This document shows positions 1 through 6,554 of a DNA stretch of 6,584 nucleotides, piece by piece. Under the pieces are notes generated by a model. The model did no database searches and had not been told where the DNA came from. It saw nothing but the letters and a program-made list of their open reading frames with translations. How positions within the stretch are numbered: position 1 is the stretch's first letter; the number at the start of each line of letters is the position of its first letter. The stretch comes from Ruminococcaceae bacterium UBA3751 (GTDB lineage: Bacteria > Bacillota > Clostridia > Oscillospirales > Acutalibacteraceae): positions 1 to 6,584 of the forward strand of contig DFGL01000058.1 of the NCBI GenBank assembly GCA_002371215.1, given 5' to 3'. The translations under genes were made by a program, and so were the position numbers.

Positions 1-20
1 TCGCGTGGTTTTCGTTATAC

Positions 21-56
21 AAAAAGACAGGCAAGGAATGGCTCCTTGCCTGTCTT
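21..56 (-). terminator. Intrinsic terminator at the end of the operon
   Basis: A perfect 14-bp stem (AAGACAGGCAAGGA at 24-37 pairing with TCCTTGCCTGTCTT at 43-56 on the plus strand) closes a 5-nt loop. Read on the minus strand it is followed by a run of T (21-25), as expected of a Rho-independent terminator. It starts 12 bases after the stop codon of the methyltransferase gene. The opposite strand has GCTTTTT after the stem (57-63), so it may also stop transcription entering from the left side. Confidence 0.93.
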
Positions 57-68
57 GCTTTTTGTGTG

Positions 69-563
69 TCACTTTCTTTTCTTCCAAGGGATACAGCGGT
101 TTACATTTTTACAATACTCTGTGTACTCTTCTCCGAACATATCATAGAGCCACTTTTCCTCTGTGCGTTTCATCAGCACTGTCATAAATACCCAGTAACA
201 AAACGGCAGCAGCAAAAGCCACAGGTTGTTTGCCATCAGCAGCGCGCCAATATTGACAAAGGTGATGGCCGTATAAATCGGATTGCGGCACCAGCCGTAG
301 ATACCGTTCGTAACAAGCGTATTTGATTTGATTCCGTCATCTATTTTGGCAAGGATAACGGCGGAGATCCAGATGACAATACCGCCGAGGATAAAGAGAA
401 TTCCCAAAATTAAAAACGGGATTTTAAGCATTGAGATAGTGCCGGTGTGAAACAGCTTCTTTGCCAGCACGATAAACAGGATGCTGACGGCAGAAATACC
501 GAAGCCGTATATCGGCCCTACACCGTAAATCGGCAAGCTCTTTTTTGAGTTATTTTCGCTCAT
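69..563 (-). CDS. Isoprenylcysteine carboxyl methyltransferase-like membrane methyltransferase
   Basis: A 164-residue integral membrane protein of the ICMT/PEMT (phospholipid methyltransferase-like) class, which uses S-adenosylmethionine at the membrane surface. Hydrophobic segments lie near 16-36, 47-73, 97-111 and 113-131. The family signature is clear: LVTNGIYGWCRNPIY (83-97), matching the usual G-x-Y-x-x-x-R-N/H-P-x-Y motif. It is followed by MKRTEEKWLYDMFGEEYTEYC with the Glu135-Glu136 pair, and the FGEEY...Y...V.R.IPW ending typical of the family. Bacterial members have varied and mostly unknown substrates. I chose the ATG at 563 because AGAAGG lies about 9 nt upstream and because the longer form (ATG at 611) adds a highly charged 16-residue leader lying inside the previous gene. 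It overlaps that gene by 14 bp and is the last gene of the operon, ending a few bases before the terminator. Methylation of the exporter's cargo or of a membrane lipid is conceivable but unproven. Confidence 0.9.
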   Translation of the reverse strand: MSENNSKKSLPIYGVGPIYGFGISAVSILFIVLAKKLFHTGTISMLKIPFLILGILFILGGIVIWISAVILAKIDDGIKSNTLVTNGIYGWCRNPIYTAITFVNIGALLMANNLWLLLLPFCYWVFMTVLMKRTEEKWLYDMFGEEYTEYCKNVNRCIPWKKRK

Positions 564-744
564 TCTGCTTTTCCTTCTTTCTTCTTTTTCGGGCTTCCAG
601 CTTTTCGGCAATCGCTGTCAGCCAGTAACTGCAAAGACCGATATACGAGCCGACAAAAATTATCATTCGCGCATCATCAATATGAAACAGTGAACCGAGT
701 GTGCCGACGATGACCATTCCGAAACTCAGATAAATACCAGCCAT
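550..744 (-). CDS. Small two-TM membrane protein, possibly a 5'-truncated remnant
   Basis: A 64-codon ORF with two hydrophobic segments (about residues 3-20 and 27-46) and a very basic, Lys/Arg-rich C-terminus (KLEARKRRKKEKQNERK). I do not recognise a family. The coding quality looks real: the hydrophobic pattern is clean, and it fills the space between two genes with short overlaps on both sides (19 bp upstream; 14 bp downstream). The start is uncertain. The ATG at 744 and the in-frame ATG at 717 both lack a convincing ribosome binding site. The frame stays open and sensible just upstream (KRLLYKFG before the first Met), right up to the point where the preceding gene loses its family similarity. 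It may therefore be the remaining part of a longer gene whose 5' end was lost, now translated by coupling, or a natural small protein. Confidence 0.6.
   Translation of the reverse strand: MAGIYLSFGMVIVGTLGSLFHIDDARMIIFVGSYIGLCSYWLTAIAEKLEARKRRKKEKQNERK
573..578 (-). promoter_or_regulatory. Ribosome binding site deciding the methyltransferase start
   Basis: AGAAGG on the minus strand sits 9 nt before the ATG at 563 in a purine-rich stretch that also codes for the basic tail of the preceding small protein. It supports a 164-residue product rather than the longer form starting at 611. Confidence 0.55.
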
Positions 745-1085
745 TCCGAATTTATACAGCAGGCGCTTTTGCCCTCTTTGGCTTTCACCATCAGCGGCGC
801 GAAGGAAAGCACACGCACTAAACCCTTGAGCTTTTCCTCGTCTATCTTTCCGTCCGCTTCCCTGTAAAGCGCAATCAGAAAAGCGCCTGCGTACATCGTC
901 ATTACGAACATATTTTCCTTCATACTGCCGATAGATGGTGTTCTTTCCACAACGGCTTTGTATTCCTTTAACACACAGCTTTTGTAGGACGGCATATCGA
1001 GCGCAGGTATTTCTTTTTCAATGTAATCAAACGCCGTTTTGGCAAAGGCAAACTTCACGAAGCCGCCGATAAATCCGTATTTCAT
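726..1085 (-). CDS. C-terminally truncated ATC hydrolase-like protein, copy 3
   Basis: A 119-codon ORF. Residues 1-107 look like the N-terminal half of the ATC hydrolase-like family: an MKY start as in the two upstream copies, EYKAVVERTPSIGSMKENMF (residues 41-60) in the place of the YK...MNA/MNI region of the others, and SFAPLMVKAKEGKSA, which corresponds to TKPMEWFCKMSGKSK of copy 2. After residue 108 the similarity stops: the tail CCINSEWLVFI is unlike the family, and the whole Cys-rich half (CX2C, the PALC-type Cys with Asp, the late CD) is missing. The start has a strong AAGGGGGA site and lies 8 bp after the previous stop, so the gene is probably still translated. Without the conserved Cys residues it is unlikely to be an active enzyme and may be a decaying gene. 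Its end overlaps the next ORF by 19 bases, exactly where the break occurs. Confidence 0.7.
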   Translation of the reverse strand: MKYGFIGGFVKFAFAKTAFDYIEKEIPALDMPSYKSCVLKEYKAVVERTPSIGSMKENMFVMTMYAGAFLIALYREADGKIDEEKLKGLVRVLSFAPLMVKAKEGKSACCINSEWLVFI

Positions 1086-1093
1086 ATTCCCCC

Positions 1094-1585
1094 TTAAAAG
1101 AGCATACAGATTCCCGCCGCCGCAAGAGCGACAAACGGAAAAATAATTATTTTTGCAATCTGGGATTTCCTGTTGAAGCCGTAGCTGTGGAAGCCCTTGC
1201 AGCCCTCGGTTTCTGGATAATAATGCTGGAAGAAATGTGATTTTGTCAAAAGATACCAGTCAATGAATATCATATCAAACGCCTTGTAGAGATACAGCAT
1301 AATGAGAAATCTTGCAAAGAACTGCCAAAAAGTAAAGCCGTTTTTAATGCCGTCAACAGCGCCAAAGACAAAGGCGCCGACGATACATAAAACACTGATG
1401 AGCGCAAGTGTATAACCGAGAAGGTGCGCGCCCTTGAAGCGCTCAGGCTTCTCTTGAATTACCTCCTGAATATCCTTTGGCGCGGAGGTGAAAAACTTTT
1501 TATTCTGCACGAGCGCCACGCCCGACCAGAGCATCAGCATAATAAACGCAATAAATATCAATGATAGAATTATCGTCAAAACCAT
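1094..1585 (-). CDS. Four-TM membrane protein of unknown function, paralogue 2
   Basis: A 163-residue protein with the same plan as the gene before it. Hydrophobic segments lie near residues 3-26, 53-78, 87-113 and 141-162, with a polar stretch (28-52) after TM1 and a His/Tyr-rich loop (116-139, including HFFQHYYPETEGCKGFHSYG) between TM3 and TM4. TM3 holds F103-D104-M-I-F-I-D109, matching the neighbour residue for residue in position. Overall identity is otherwise low, so the duplication is old, or both were recruited from one family. The start at 1585 has GAGGTAA about 6 nt upstream, partly formed by the stop codon of the previous gene, 9 bp away. I do not recognise a function. A homo- or heterodimeric membrane complex with the paralogue is a natural possibility, but nothing in the sequence proves it. 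Confidence 0.84.
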   Translation of the reverse strand: MVLTIILSLIFIAFIMLMLWSGVALVQNKKFFTSAPKDIQEVIQEKPERFKGAHLLGYTLALISVLCIVGAFVFGAVDGIKNGFTFWQFFARFLIMLYLYKAFDMIFIDWYLLTKSHFFQHYYPETEGCKGFHSYGFNRKSQIAKIIIFPFVALAAAGICMLF

Positions 1586-1594
1586 AATGTTACC

Positions 1595-2098
1595 TCACGA
1601 ATATACAATTCTTTCAAGCAGCAATGCCAGACCTGCCGTTACTGCCGAAAGCGGAATCCATATAACGGCAAGAGCTGTTCGCTTTATCAGCACCTGCTTC
1701 CAGCTTTGCACATACGGCACGCCCTCCATACCGTCAATTCTCCATAGCTTTGCATAAGCTACCCATATTTTATCAATCACAATGCCGTCAAAAACATTCA
1801 TAATTTCAAGGAATAACAGCGATTGAAGATAGGCGTTTTTGAAGGTGTCCGCCTTATTGATAACGCCGATTATGATAATCAAAAGAATCAGCATCGCCGG
1901 AATAAAGGTTGAAAGAAACAGCGCGTGGCGCTTCTTAATATGCTGCTCACTTGTCAGTCCTCTTTCAAGAGCTAAGCGCTGATATTCCTTCGGGTAAAAG
2001 AGCACCGCATTGATGGCGCCGCCGATAGCATAAAGCCTTACCAAAAGCGTGAACACACCGAGGAAAACAGCGTTTTCAATGATGAATTTTACAAGCAT
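1595..2098 (-). CDS. Four-TM membrane protein of unknown function, paralogue 1
   Basis: A 167-residue protein I cannot assign to a named family. Four hydrophobic segments are visible at about residues 8-34, 60-81, 88-116 and 140-164. There are short charged loops (YPKEYQRLALERGLTSEQ between TM1 and TM2, and a loop at about 117-139 between TM3 and TM4). Within TM3 sits F103-D104-G-I-V-I-D109. The next gene has Phe103, Asp104 and Asp109 at exactly the same residue numbers, with the same number of TMs and a similar loop after TM1, so the two look like diverged paralogues. The ATG overlaps the permease stop (TAATG) and has AAAGGAG about 8 nt upstream. The tight coupling to the permease suggests an accessory part of the exporter or a partner acting on the same membrane substrate; this is inference only. 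Acidic residues buried in TM3 would be candidates for a functional site. Confidence 0.85.
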   Translation of the reverse strand: MLVKFIIENAVFLGVFTLLVRLYAIGGAINAVLFYPKEYQRLALERGLTSEQHIKKRHALFLSTFIPAMLILLIIIIGVINKADTFKNAYLQSLLFLEIMNVFDGIVIDKIWVAYAKLWRIDGMEGVPYVQSWKQVLIKRTALAVIWIPLSAVTAGLALLLERIVYS

Positions 2099-4569
2099 TA
2101 TTCCGCTCCTTTCAGCGATTCCACCATGTCAAGACGGCGGATTTTTTTCGTAAACATCAGGCTGACCGCCATAGATACCGCCATGACGATAACGCCCGCA
2201 ACGAGATAGCCAAGCGGCTTGACAGTGGCGTAGTAGTCAAAGTTTTCGCCGTTAGAGTTCATCATCGCTTCCAGCATCGGTTTGGCAAACGGCGCGCCGA
2301 GAATGATACCGATAATTGACAAGCCCAAATTCTGCCGCGTAATCAGAGAACGGATTTTCTTTGACGAAAAGCCGAGAACTTTCAGCGTGGCAAATTCCTT
2401 CACTCTTTCGTGGAAGGAGAGATTGCCCGTGTTATAGAGCACGGCAATAATCATCGCAAAGGCGAAAATCACCATTGCGACCACAAGCACCCAGATAATC
2501 TGCATACTTTCCTCATAGATGGCACGCAGTTCGTTTATGTCATAAACGATGCTGACCGCTCTATTTTTTATCGTCTGAACGCTGCTGTCGTTTGTGGCGA
2601 GAAGCGAGGGCGAAAATTTACAGCCTGCCGCTTCAAAATCGGCGCGAAGCATTGTCAGCCCCGACGTTTCGGGCGAGCGGTTAATTACGCCGACCTTACT
2701 GCCGTGCCAATCGTTTTCTTCATAAATGTGCCAATAGATTGTGTCGCCGACTTGTATGCCCATACTCTCGGCAAGCCGCCTTGTGACGGCAACCGTGCCT
2801 TCGGGAAGATCGGTGATTTCCGCTTTTATATCGGTAATGCGGAAAAGCCCCTTGTTTTCCGTTACCGTAAGCGTCTGCGTAGATTTTTCGCCGCTGACGG
2901 CGTTCGGGGTTTTCGCAACCTCAATTCCTGAACGCATAACGAGTTCGCCGCCAAGCTGTTCACATAGCGCGTCGATATCGGAAAGGCTGACATCCTCCGT
3001 CAGCATCGCTTCATACTGGAAATTCTGTATTTTTTCAAAGGTCCAGTCGTAAACGTCGGTGAGCATTGTCAGCGCAGACATCGTTCCCGCAAGCAGCACC
3101 ATTCCCATCGCCGTGCCGAAAATCGCCATCACGGCACGCATCTTATATCTTGAAATATCGCGCAGGTTGTACTGCGCTTCAAAGCTTAGTTTTTTCCAGA
3201 ACGGGAGTTTTTCAAACAGCGTATGCTTGCCGCTTTTCGGAGCAGCAGGACGGAGCGCTTCGCTCGGCGCGATTTTCAGCACCTTGCGGCAGGAGAGAAA
3301 GGCAGACAGCACGCATACGCCGACAACGGCGAGCGCTACCGCGGCAAATGTCCAGTCTGCTCCGGCTTTCCAGCCCGGAACTACATACCACTGCGAAAAC
3401 ATCGAAACAATATAATTTCCCAATCCGAAATAGCCTGCGACCATACCGACGGCAGCGCCGAGGGACGACACAAGAAAACTGAAGCCCATATAGTGCAGCA
3501 CAATGCGTGTACGGCTGAAGCCCATGGCGTTGAGCGTGCCGATTTGCGTGCGCTGTTTTTCCACCATACGGCTCATCCCCGTGGCAATCACAAGTATGGC
3601 AATGGCAAGGAAAATTGCCATAAACACATAGGAGAAGGAGGCGTGCTGCTCGAGTTCCGCCGTCAGCCGTTCAATGCCGACGATGGACGACGAGTCTACC
3701 ATAGCAGCGTAATCACCGACAGTGTTGCCGATTTCCGTTTCTTTTGAGAGCAGCTCCCTACCGCCGTCGCCGCGGATAATCAGCTCCGTAAACGGCATCA
3801 TTTCGAAGAGCTCCTCGTCCGTTGCCTCCCTTGCCGCTTCAAGCATTTTGTCCTTCGTGATGAAATCAAGCGACAGACCGAGAGCGGAAAGTTTCTTTTC
3901 AACCTCTTCAAAATCGTCGAGTTTCTTTAAATCCTCTACGGTGAATTTATCATTTTCTATCTGATGAATCAGATAGTCCCTGACGGGGAAGCCGTCAAAA
4001 TCCATATACGCATAGCAGATGTTTTTAAAATTCGTTTCCGCGTCCGTGGAGGCACACAGGTATTCATATTCGGGCGAAAGGACAAAGCCTTTTACCGTTT
4101 TTGTAAAGGTCACGCCGCCGTATTCGGCGGTGAATTCATCGCCTATGTTCAGTTTCCATTCGTCCGCAAAGTTCTTATTAATCCATATACCGTCCCTGTC
4201 GCTCGGGTTAAAGTCCTTCCCCGCGACGGTCTGCGGCTTGTTGACAAGGTTTTCCCTTTGCAGATACAAATCAAGCTCCGCGCCGTTTTGATGAACAGCG
4301 CTGCCTGTTACTTTAGTTCTCATCTGCGCCGCTTCAACATAGTCGAGTTCGCGCACCTTTTCAAGCGAGTCCTCATCAAAGTCTTCGCCGTATACCCACA
4401 CGCTGGCGAGCGCGGCGTCGTTATGGAATTTTTCTCTTGCCACGTTGCCGCCGACGGGGTCCGCCATAAACCCTGCATACAGCGAGGTGGCAAGGACAAC
4501 GAGGATGAACAGCGAAAAGAACTGCCCGAAATTCTGTTTCAATTCACGTAGGGTTTTCCTGAGCAGCAT
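2098..4569 (-). CDS. ABC transporter permease with two FtsX domains
   Basis: An 823-residue membrane subunit of the exporter. Using the ATG start, likely membrane segments lie near residues 15-34, 311-332, 361-385, 406-428, 476-500, 690-712, 743-765 and 786-807. That is the duplicated TM + large outer domain + three TM plan of long Firmicute FtsX-type permeases. The outer domains (about 35-310 and 500-690) are soluble. After TM2 and TM6 come related cytoplasmic stretches, QIGTLNAMGFSRTRI (about 342-356) and EFATLKVLGFSSKKI (about 725-739), the expected contact with the ATPase. The ATG at 4569 is preferred over the in-frame GTG at 4575, because GGGAGGT lies 9 nt before the ATG but only 3 nt before the GTG. 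The stop overlaps the next ATG (TAATG). No MacA-like adaptor is nearby, which fits a single-membrane cell. Export of a peptide, lipid or toxic compound is possible, as is a mechanotransmission role; the sequence does not decide. Confidence 0.95.
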   Translation of the reverse strand: MLLRKTLRELKQNFGQFFSLFILVVLATSLYAGFMADPVGGNVAREKFHNDAALASVWVYGEDFDEDSLEKVRELDYVEAAQMRTKVTGSAVHQNGAELDLYLQRENLVNKPQTVAGKDFNPSDRDGIWINKNFADEWKLNIGDEFTAEYGGVTFTKTVKGFVLSPEYEYLCASTDAETNFKNICYAYMDFDGFPVRDYLIHQIENDKFTVEDLKKLDDFEEVEKKLSALGLSLDFITKDKMLEAAREATDEELFEMMPFTELIIRGDGGRELLSKETEIGNTVGDYAAMVDSSSIVGIERLTAELEQHASFSYVFMAIFLAIAILVIATGMSRMVEKQRTQIGTLNAMGFSRTRIVLHYMGFSFLVSSLGAAVGMVAGYFGLGNYIVSMFSQWYVVPGWKAGADWTFAAVALAVVGVCVLSAFLSCRKVLKIAPSEALRPAAPKSGKHTLFEKLPFWKKLSFEAQYNLRDISRYKMRAVMAIFGTAMGMVLLAGTMSALTMLTDVYDWTFEKIQNFQYEAMLTEDVSLSDIDALCEQLGGELVMRSGIEVAKTPNAVSGEKSTQTLTVTENKGLFRITDIKAEITDLPEGTVAVTRRLAESMGIQVGDTIYWHIYEENDWHGSKVGVINRSPETSGLTMLRADFEAAGCKFSPSLLATNDSSVQTIKNRAVSIVYDINELRAIYEESMQIIWVLVVAMVIFAFAMIIAVLYNTGNLSFHERVKEFATLKVLGFSSKKIRSLITRQNLGLSIIGIILGAPFAKPMLEAMMNSNGENFDYYATVKPLGYLVAGVIVMAVSMAVSLMFTKKIRRLDMVESLKGAE

Positions 4570-5276
4570 TACCACTGTACCTCCCTGACGGAAACGGGAT
4601 TTTCGTTGATTGTTATCTCCTTGATTTTTCCGTTTTTCATACGGATCACCTTATCGGCACAGCGGGCGATGTCCGCATTATGCGTTACGATAATCACGGT
4701 GTTGCCGTTTTCCTTATTGAGCTTGGAAAGAAGCTCCAAAACGGCGATGCCTGTTTCAGAATCAAGCGCGCCCGTAGGCTCATCGCCGAGGAGAATCGGC
4801 GGATTTTTTGCAAGCGCTCTTGCAATAGACACTCTCTGCTGCTCGCCGCCCGATAGCTGTGACGGGAATTTATCTGCCTGCGCTTCCAAGCCAACCTTTT
4901 TCAGCATTTCCATCGCATCCAGCGACTCCTTTAAAATGCTTTTGGAAAGCGCCACGTTTTCATAAGCGGTAAGGCTCGGCAAAAGGTTATAAAACTGAAA
5001 GATGAAGCCAATATTTCTTGCGCGGAAGGCGGCAAGGTCAGCGTCGTCCATATATTTCAGCTTAATATCTTTGACGGTGATTTCGCCGCTTGTCTGGTGG
5101 TCAAGCCCGCCAAGCATATTCAGCACGGTGGATTTACCCGCGCCGGACTGACCGAGAATGACGACAAATTCGCCCTCGTCAACCGTAAAGCTGACGCCGT
5201 CCACCGCCTTCTGCGCTCCGTCGCCCGTGCCGAAAACCTTTGTTACATTTTCAAATCTGATTATTTCTTTGCTCAT
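4569..5276 (-). CDS. ABC transporter ATP-binding protein (MacB/LolD-type)
   Basis: A 235-residue nucleotide-binding subunit of an ABC exporter, acting on the inner face of the membrane with the FtsX-type permease encoded next. All the ATPase motifs are present and intact: Walker A GQSGAGKST (residues 42-50), Q-loop Gln94 in FIFQFYNLLP, signature LSGGEQQRV (141-149), Walker B ILLGDEP with Asp165 and catalytic Glu166, D-loop ALD (170-172) and switch His199 in VTHN. The Q-loop region and the PTGALDSETG stretch are typical of the MacB/LolD class, which pairs with FtsX-fold permeases. Length is normal for the class, with a short C-terminal tail (about 220-235). Its ATG overlaps the stop of the preceding hydrolase-like gene (ATGA), and its TAA overlaps the permease ATG (TAATG). 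It lacks a strong ribosome binding site (GCGGGTATAAAAAGCT upstream), so coupled re-initiation is likely. Substrate is unknown. Confidence 0.97.
   Translation of the reverse strand: MSKEIIRFENVTKVFGTGDGAQKAVDGVSFTVDEGEFVVILGQSGAGKSTVLNMLGGLDHQTSGEITVKDIKLKYMDDADLAAFRARNIGFIFQFYNLLPSLTAYENVALSKSILKESLDAMEMLKKVGLEAQADKFPSQLSGGEQQRVSIARALAKNPPILLGDEPTGALDSETGIAVLELLSKLNKENGNTVIIVTHNADIARCADKVIRMKNGKIKEITINENPVSVREVQW
4579..4585 (-). promoter_or_regulatory. Ribosome binding site of the permease gene
   Basis: GGGAGGT on the minus strand lies inside the last codons of the ATPase gene, 9 nt before the ATG at 4569. It favours that ATG over the GTG at 4575, which would be only 3 nt away. Confidence 0.7.
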
Positions 5277-5902
5277 AGCTTTTTATACCCGCAATCGCAA
5301 TACGGTCCTCCTGATGCCAGTGTGTATTCTCTGATAAAATCTGATGCGCCGCCCGCTTCGCTCATCGTGTAATCAAGATGGCAGAGCGCGGGCGTAAGTT
5401 CATAAAGCCCAAGCTCCTTCATCAGCGCGCAGATACCGCATTTTGTGAAGCGCGCCTCATAGCCGCTGCCGTCCTCATAGGGATAAAACTCCATATTCCA
5501 CGAATACGGGTTTCTGTCGGCAGCGTTCAGCGCCGCCGTTTTCTGCATCCCCGCGATATCCTTTTCGGTAAACTTGCTTTTTCCGCTCATTTTGCAAAAC
5601 CATTCCATCGGCTTTGTCATCATCGCCTCGGCATAGTATTTTGTCAGCACTTCTACGCCCGGTTTTTCTTCCATTTGCAAAAGAAAGGCGGCGAGCATCG
5701 CGCAGTTGACGATATTCATTTTAAAGCGGTCATCCTTCTCGAATTCCGGAATATCGCTGATGATTTCCTTGTACTTCGGCTTGGCTTTGGCTCTTATTTC
5801 TTTTGCCGTCTGTTCGTCATAGCCGAGTACAGACACTAATTTTTCTTTGAAAGATTTTTCAAAAAGCGCCCACATTCCTGCAGGCATACCAATATATTTC
5901 AT
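5273..5902 (-). CDS. L-2-amino-thiazoline-4-carboxylic acid hydrolase-like protein, copy 2
   Basis: A 209-residue predicted cytoplasmic protein, a diverged paralogue of the gene just upstream. It starts MKY and ends in a Cys-rich half: Cys155 and Cys158 (TKCGIC), Cys174 and Asp177 (TPALCHLD), then YCDCGY with Cys202, Asp203 and Cys204. Cys158-to-Cys174 spacing equals Cys157-to-Cys173 in copy 1. These are candidate catalytic or metal-binding residues; that role is inferred. Outside these motifs the two copies differ greatly, so they probably do not share one substrate, and a recent duplication is excluded. The start at 5902 has GAGGTAA about 8 nt upstream, and that site overlaps the stop of copy 1, from which it is separated by 6 bp. 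Its TGA overlaps the ATG of the ABC ATPase (ATGA), which implies translational coupling to the exporter. No N-carbamoylcysteine amidohydrolase, the next step of the Pseudomonas pathway, is present in the window. Confidence 0.82.
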   Translation of the reverse strand: MKYIGMPAGMWALFEKSFKEKLVSVLGYDEQTAKEIRAKAKPKYKEIISDIPEFEKDDRFKMNIVNCAMLAAFLLQMEEKPGVEVLTKYYAEAMMTKPMEWFCKMSGKSKFTEKDIAGMQKTAALNAADRNPYSWNMEFYPYEDGSGYEARFTKCGICALMKELGLYELTPALCHLDYTMSEAGGASDFIREYTLASGGPYCDCGYKKL

Positions 5903-5908
5903 AAGCTG

Positions 5909-6550
5909 TTACCTCGGATTTTTTACTTTGTCACCGACAATCCAGTAATCACATTCGCCTTCATCTCTGGCAAGCGTGTGCTGTCGGTGAAGTACTCCGT
6001 GCTGTAAGCGAAACATTACCTCGTCGGTTGCGCACAGTGCAGGCATCAGATCTTCAATTCCCTCTTTTTTGCAAAACTCACAAATCGGACAACGTGTAAA
6101 ATAATAAAAGCTGCCGTCCTTGTGAAGCGTTTCGTCAAAATGCACCACCCAGTTTACAGGATAATCGTGCTTATTCTTTTCGTACCACACCTCATATTTT
6201 TTCATATCGTGATACCATTTCTTTTCGCCCTTTACAGAGTTAATGTCAGTCATGCTGAAAAAGGTTTTGAGTAATGGTGAAGTAAGAACGTCGGTCATTA
6301 TCCTGCCCATACCGTCTGGCGCGATTTCCTTGTCAGTGCCAAGCCAAGCAGCGGCAAAGACATAAGCAAAATAGGCGTTCATCGCCATTGGATTGCCCTT
6401 GCCGAGCTCGTCTGCACGGGATAACAGACCCTTATACTCTGCATTGCCGTTTTTTATAGCCTTTTCGGCAAGCTCTTTTGAATATCTTTTTGTGATACTT
6501 TTCTTTATCAGCGGACTAAAGGCAGTCCAGTAAATACCTTTATATCTCAT
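5909..6550 (-). CDS. L-2-amino-thiazoline-4-carboxylic acid hydrolase-like protein, copy 1
   Basis: Predicted soluble cytoplasmic protein of 213 residues with no signal peptide or clear membrane segment. It resembles the ATC hydrolase family (Pfam ATC_hydrolase), named for a Pseudomonas enzyme that opens a thiazoline ring to give N-carbamoyl-L-cysteine. The real substrate here is unknown. The N-terminal half is helical. The C-terminal half carries Cys154, Cys157 (CPIC), Cys160, Cys173 and Asp176 (LMPALCATD), and a late Cys200-Asp201. The CX2C-X15-C-X2-D and late CD pattern recurs in the next gene, which supports both calls. I chose the ATG at 6550 because GGGTGATTCA lies just upstream and because the resulting MRY start matches the MKY start of both paralogues. 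An in-frame ATG at 6571 has no ribosome binding site. It is the first gene of the visible operon. The family call comes from recognising the sequence pattern, not from a search. Confidence 0.8.
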   Translation of the reverse strand: MRYKGIYWTAFSPLIKKSITKRYSKELAEKAIKNGNAEYKGLLSRADELGKGNPMAMNAYFAYVFAAAWLGTDKEIAPDGMGRIMTDVLTSPLLKTFFSMTDINSVKGEKKWYHDMKKYEVWYEKNKHDYPVNWVVHFDETLHKDGSFYYFTRCPICEFCKKEGIEDLMPALCATDEVMFRLQHGVLHRQHTLARDEGECDYWIVGDKVKNPR

Positions 6551-6554
6551 TGAA

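Noticed and set aside
726..790. A plain sequencing frameshift splitting a full third hydrolase-like gene
   Set aside because: Neither of the other two minus-strand frames after residue 108 shows the expected Cys-rich half; one stops at once and the other encodes membrane helices.
3964..4551. 195-codon plus-strand open frame opposite the permease, with others at 3223-3747 and 2410-2931
   Set aside because: They lie wholly opposite the permease gene, have no ribosome binding site, no recognisable domain, and a composition expected of an antisense frame of a GC-biased gene.
5378..5839. 153-codon plus-strand open frame opposite the second hydrolase-like gene
   Set aside because: Entirely antisense to a well-supported gene, rich in Arg/His/Phe as expected of a shadow frame, with no motif.
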